From Caryophanales bacterium UBA7476 (lineage in GTDB: Bacteria; Bacillota_I; Bacilli_A; RF39; UBA660), in the NCBI GenBank assembly GCA_002477275.1, contig DLOU01000003.1:1-35498 (forward strand): a stretch of DNA of 35,498 bases, given 5' to 3'. Numbering within the stretch: position 1 is the first letter of the stretch; every line of letters begins with the position of its first letter. The notes below the pieces were generated by a model. That model was not told the DNA's origin. It did not search any database and saw only the letters and a program-made list of their open reading frames with translations. The translations under genes and the position numbers were made by a program. Below, in pieces: positions 32,998-35,498 of this stretch.

Positions 32998-35498
32998 TTA
33001 ATTATTACTCATTAAAATTGATTTAGAATATAATTTCACTCCAAGATTATTGTTTGGATGAACACCATCTAAAATGTATGTATTTAATCCATTATATTCT
33101 ACTACTTCTTTTATATATGGATTAGGGTTTACAAAATAGATGTTATTATTTTCATTTGAATACTTTTCAAGTATCTTTATATACTCCCTATACATTTTTC
33201 TTTTTTCTTTTTCTTGTTCTATAATATTTTTATCACCTTTAAATGTCTCCCATGGAGAAATTATAATTATATTTTTTCCATTTGTATAACTAGCTATTTC
33301 TTTAATATTCTCCAAGTATTTATCACTTTTTAATATGTTATATCTTATATCATTTGTTCCAATATTTATTAAATATAAATCACATTCTGAATTTTCTATG
33401 TCAGTTTTAAAATTACTTATTATATCATTAGTAGTATAACCACACTTAGATATATTTTCAATCTCTACATTAGGAAACTCTTTCATTAAAGGTATATACC
33501 ATCCAACATAATTATTTATACAACCATCAGTTATACTATCTCCAATAAAACAAACCTTATTACTGTTGTTTATCATTTTGTAAATTTTTTTATCTTTATC
33601 TTTATTATTTATTTTTAAACTATATTTATTCTTATATTTATATTTATTATTTTTGTTATAATAATACTCTTCTTTTAAATCTATATTCTTGTTATTAAAT
33701 AGTACTTCTCCAAACTTTGATTTTGCTTTATTAATTTTATTCTTATCAAAATTTGTTTTATTTAAATCATATAATGGTACAGGGTAATAACCTTTATTTT
33801 CTTTTACTGCAAGCATTGGTATATATGATGATGTAATTATTTTTTTTGTACTTTTATCAATATATACTTTTACATACATTGATAGATCACTATCATGACC
33901 TATATATGAATTCACATAATTTCCAGGTGATGCCAGAAGAAATGAATTCTTTTTATATTTTGCACTTCCTATTACGTGTGAATGATCTCCAAAAATAATA
34001 TCTGCTCCATTATCTATAAAGATTTTATTCCATGTGTTTTGAAATTCATCAAAATTATAGTTAAATTCTGTTCCATAATGTGGTAGTACTAAAATAAGAT
34101 CAACATTTTCTTTTTTTAGTTTTTTAAAGTCTTCTTTAACTTTTGACTTAACTACTTTAAAATCAGCATCATTTATACTTGCTAAATAATTTGTTATTTC
34201 TGGATAATCTTTATTCTCATAATAATTTAATCCATATGTGTATGCTAGAACACCTACTTTAATTCCTTTTATTTTTATAACTTTATAGTTATTCTTTTTA
34301 TTATTTATTCCTATATAATTTAGGTTATATTTTTCTAAATTACTTGTGGTTTCTTTAACGCTGTCTATTCCAGCATCTAATAAATGATTGTTTGAACATG
34401 TAACTAAATCAATTCCAGAATTTTTTATACTTTTAATAAAACTACTTGGATAGTTTAATTTTAATTCTTTATTATCATCATAATTTCCAACTGAATAATC
34501 TTTGTTATCATCACTTGGTCCTTCAAATACACCTATCGTGTAATCAGTATCATCTATATAATCTTTTGTATAATCAAACATATAATCAAAATTATACTCT
34601 TTACCATTATATGAATTATTAACTTGGTCTTCTAATAATATTAAATCTCCTACAAAACCAATTGAAATACTACCATCTATTATATCTTGCTCATAACTGT
34701 TGTTTTCTAAATTAATGTTTATTTTATTATTTGTATATAAATCGAATATTAATAAAAATAAAGCTAAGATTACTACTACTATTTTTCTTTTTTTTGTAAA
34801 AATGTATGTAAAATCTATAATCTTATCTACATACTCTTTTACTTTTTTTAATGATAAAATTAAACAAATAATTATACCAATTATAAATGTTAGAATAATA
34901 CTTTTATTTATAACACTATAGTTGTAAATTAATGTTGGTATTCTATGTAAAATGTATATATAAAGTGAATTTTTTCCAAAAATAGTTAATACTGGTATTT
35001 TTTTATTTGGAATTATATTCATAGTTGTAATAAATAAAACAATATTTATTAAATATATTATTAGTCTTAATATAATAAGTGATGATACTATATAATGTTC
35101 TCCTGAGAAGAAGGCAATATTAATATCTAATGAATATACTATATAAAATAAAATTGAAAGTATAATAATAGTTATAATTAATGAAACAATTTTATTAATT
35201 ATAATTTTTTTGTCATTATAGTAATATCCAAATAGAAAGAAGAATATATATTCTATTAATCTTAAAAAGAAAATATTAATATTTAAATAACCAATGAAGA
35301 TTGCTATTAAAAAAGAAAGTAGTAAAACTATTTTTTTATTATCTTTTATTAATTCTTCAACTTTTTTATTATTTAATATACACCTGTATATAGCAAGTAT
35401 TAATATATACCAACTAGAGTATTTTATTTGTAATAAATCAAATTGTCTATAACTTATAAAATCATATACTCCAAATGAGATATTAAGTAATATAATGG
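32998..35498 (-). CDS. Acyltransferase-3 / CapA / SGNH fusion protein (5' end outside window)
   Basis: The frame is open without a stop from 32998 to the window edge. An apparent ATG at 35022 has no ribosome site and falls inside the last part of an acyltransferase family 3 membrane domain (LRLIEYIFFFLFGYYYND upstream; IFGKNSLYIYILHRIP just after). Counting from that ATG, a further helix (81-95) precedes a CapA domain (about 119-400) with GFVGDLIL, SNNHLLDAG, PHYGTEF and GDHSHVIG. The C-terminal SGNH domain (about 480-674) has VCFIGDSITDG, NIGTNDI and LDGVHPN. It probably modifies a wall or capsule polymer on the outer face; the substrate is unknown. Confidence 0.85.
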   Translation of the reverse strand, partial: IILLNISFGVYDFISYRQFDLLQIKYSSWYILILAIYRCILNNKKVEELIKDNKKIVLLLSFLIAIFIGYLNINIFFLRLIEYIFFFLFGYYYNDKKIIINKIVSLIITIIILSILFYIVYSLDINIAFFSGEHYIVSSLIILRLIIYLINIVLFITTMNIIPNKKIPVLTIFGKNSLYIYILHRIPTLIYNYSVINKSIILTFIIGIIICLILSLKKVKEYVDKIIDFTYIFTKKRKIVVVILALFLLIFDLYTNNKININLENNSYEQDIIDGSISIGFVGDLILLEDQVNNSYNGKEYNFDYMFDYTKDYIDDTDYTIGVFEGPSDDNKDYSVGNYDDNKELKLNYPSSFIKSIKNSGIDLVTCSNNHLLDAGIDSVKETTSNLEKYNLNYIGINNKKNNYKVIKIKGIKVGVLAYTYGLNYYENKDYPEITNYLASINDADFKVVKSKVKEDFKKLKKENVDLILVLPHYGTEFNYNFDEFQNTWNKIFIDNGADIIFGDHSHVIGSAKYKKNSFLLASPGNYVNSYIGHDSDLSMYVKVYIDKSTKKIITSSYIPMLAVKENKGYYPVPLYDLNKTNFDKNKINKAKSKFGEVLFNNKNIDLKEEYYYNKNNKYKYKNKYSLKINNKDKDKKIYKMINNSNKVCFIGDSITDGCINNYVGWYIPLMKEFPNVEIENISKCGYTTNDIISNFKTDIENSECDLYLINIGTNDIRYNILKSDKYLENIKEIASYTNGKNIIIISPWETFKGDKNIIEQEKEKRKMYREYIKILEKYSNENNNIYFVNPNPYIKEVVEYNGLNTYILDGVHPNNNLGVKLYSKSILMSNN

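Noticed and set aside
35022..35022. ATG at 35022 as true start of the CapA-SGNH gene
   Set aside because: There is no ribosome site, and the frame upstream is open to the edge and encodes the membrane helices expected of an acyltransferase domain.
1..35498. CRISPR arrays, rRNA, tRNA and insertion sequences
   Set aside because: No regularly spaced repeats, no tRNA-like cloverleaf or rRNA sequence, and no transposase-like protein were seen.

Overview
The window is AT-rich, compact, and coded entirely on the minus strand. It looks like a chromosome segment from a walled, low-GC member of the Bacillota. The protein sequences resemble uncultured gut Bacilli related to the Mollicutes (RF39-like), but that placement is inference. 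FtsZ, FtsA, DivIB, MurB, MurG and peptidoglycan-active proteins show that the cell makes a wall. TGA acts as a stop, and GGAGG-type ribosome sites and TTGaca/TATAAT promoters are typical.

In coordinate order (the reverse of transcription), 1-9040 holds cell division and wall genes: ftsK alone, an ftsA-ftsZ pair, and a murG-murB-divIB-gtrA-SGNH operon. Each unit ends in a hairpin terminator that touches or nearly touches the last stop codon. 9058-12710 holds a secreted lectin-like protein, an O-antigen-ligase-like membrane protein, and an unusual protein with an RNA polymerase alpha-CTD-like domain. 12714-14115 is pyrB-pyrI. 14130-17575 is an anaerobic ribonucleotide reductase operon preceded by a 355-base leader/promoter region full of inverted repeats. 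17576-19736 holds a YjbA-like protein, RmuC and a small rhodanese.

19761-32551 is a conjugation-like type IV secretion operon with its own promoter and terminator: a VirB2-like pilin, VirB6/TrbL, PrgI, a two-part VirB4, a three-domain wall hydrolase, a membrane protein, VirD4 and a surface protein. A second VirB2-like pilin (32555-32899) is transcribed separately from a consensus promoter. No relaxase, integrase or attachment site is visible. The right edge is the 3' part of a large acyltransferase-CapA-SGNH fusion whose 5' end lies outside the window.

The two strongest observations are as follows. First, the NrdD catalytic chain lacks the C-terminal glycyl radical motif, which is encoded instead by a separate 60-residue cistron between nrdD and the activase gene nrdG. 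Second, a relaxase-less type IV secretion system with a SpoIID + NlpC/P60 + C39 hydrolase sits among housekeeping genes.
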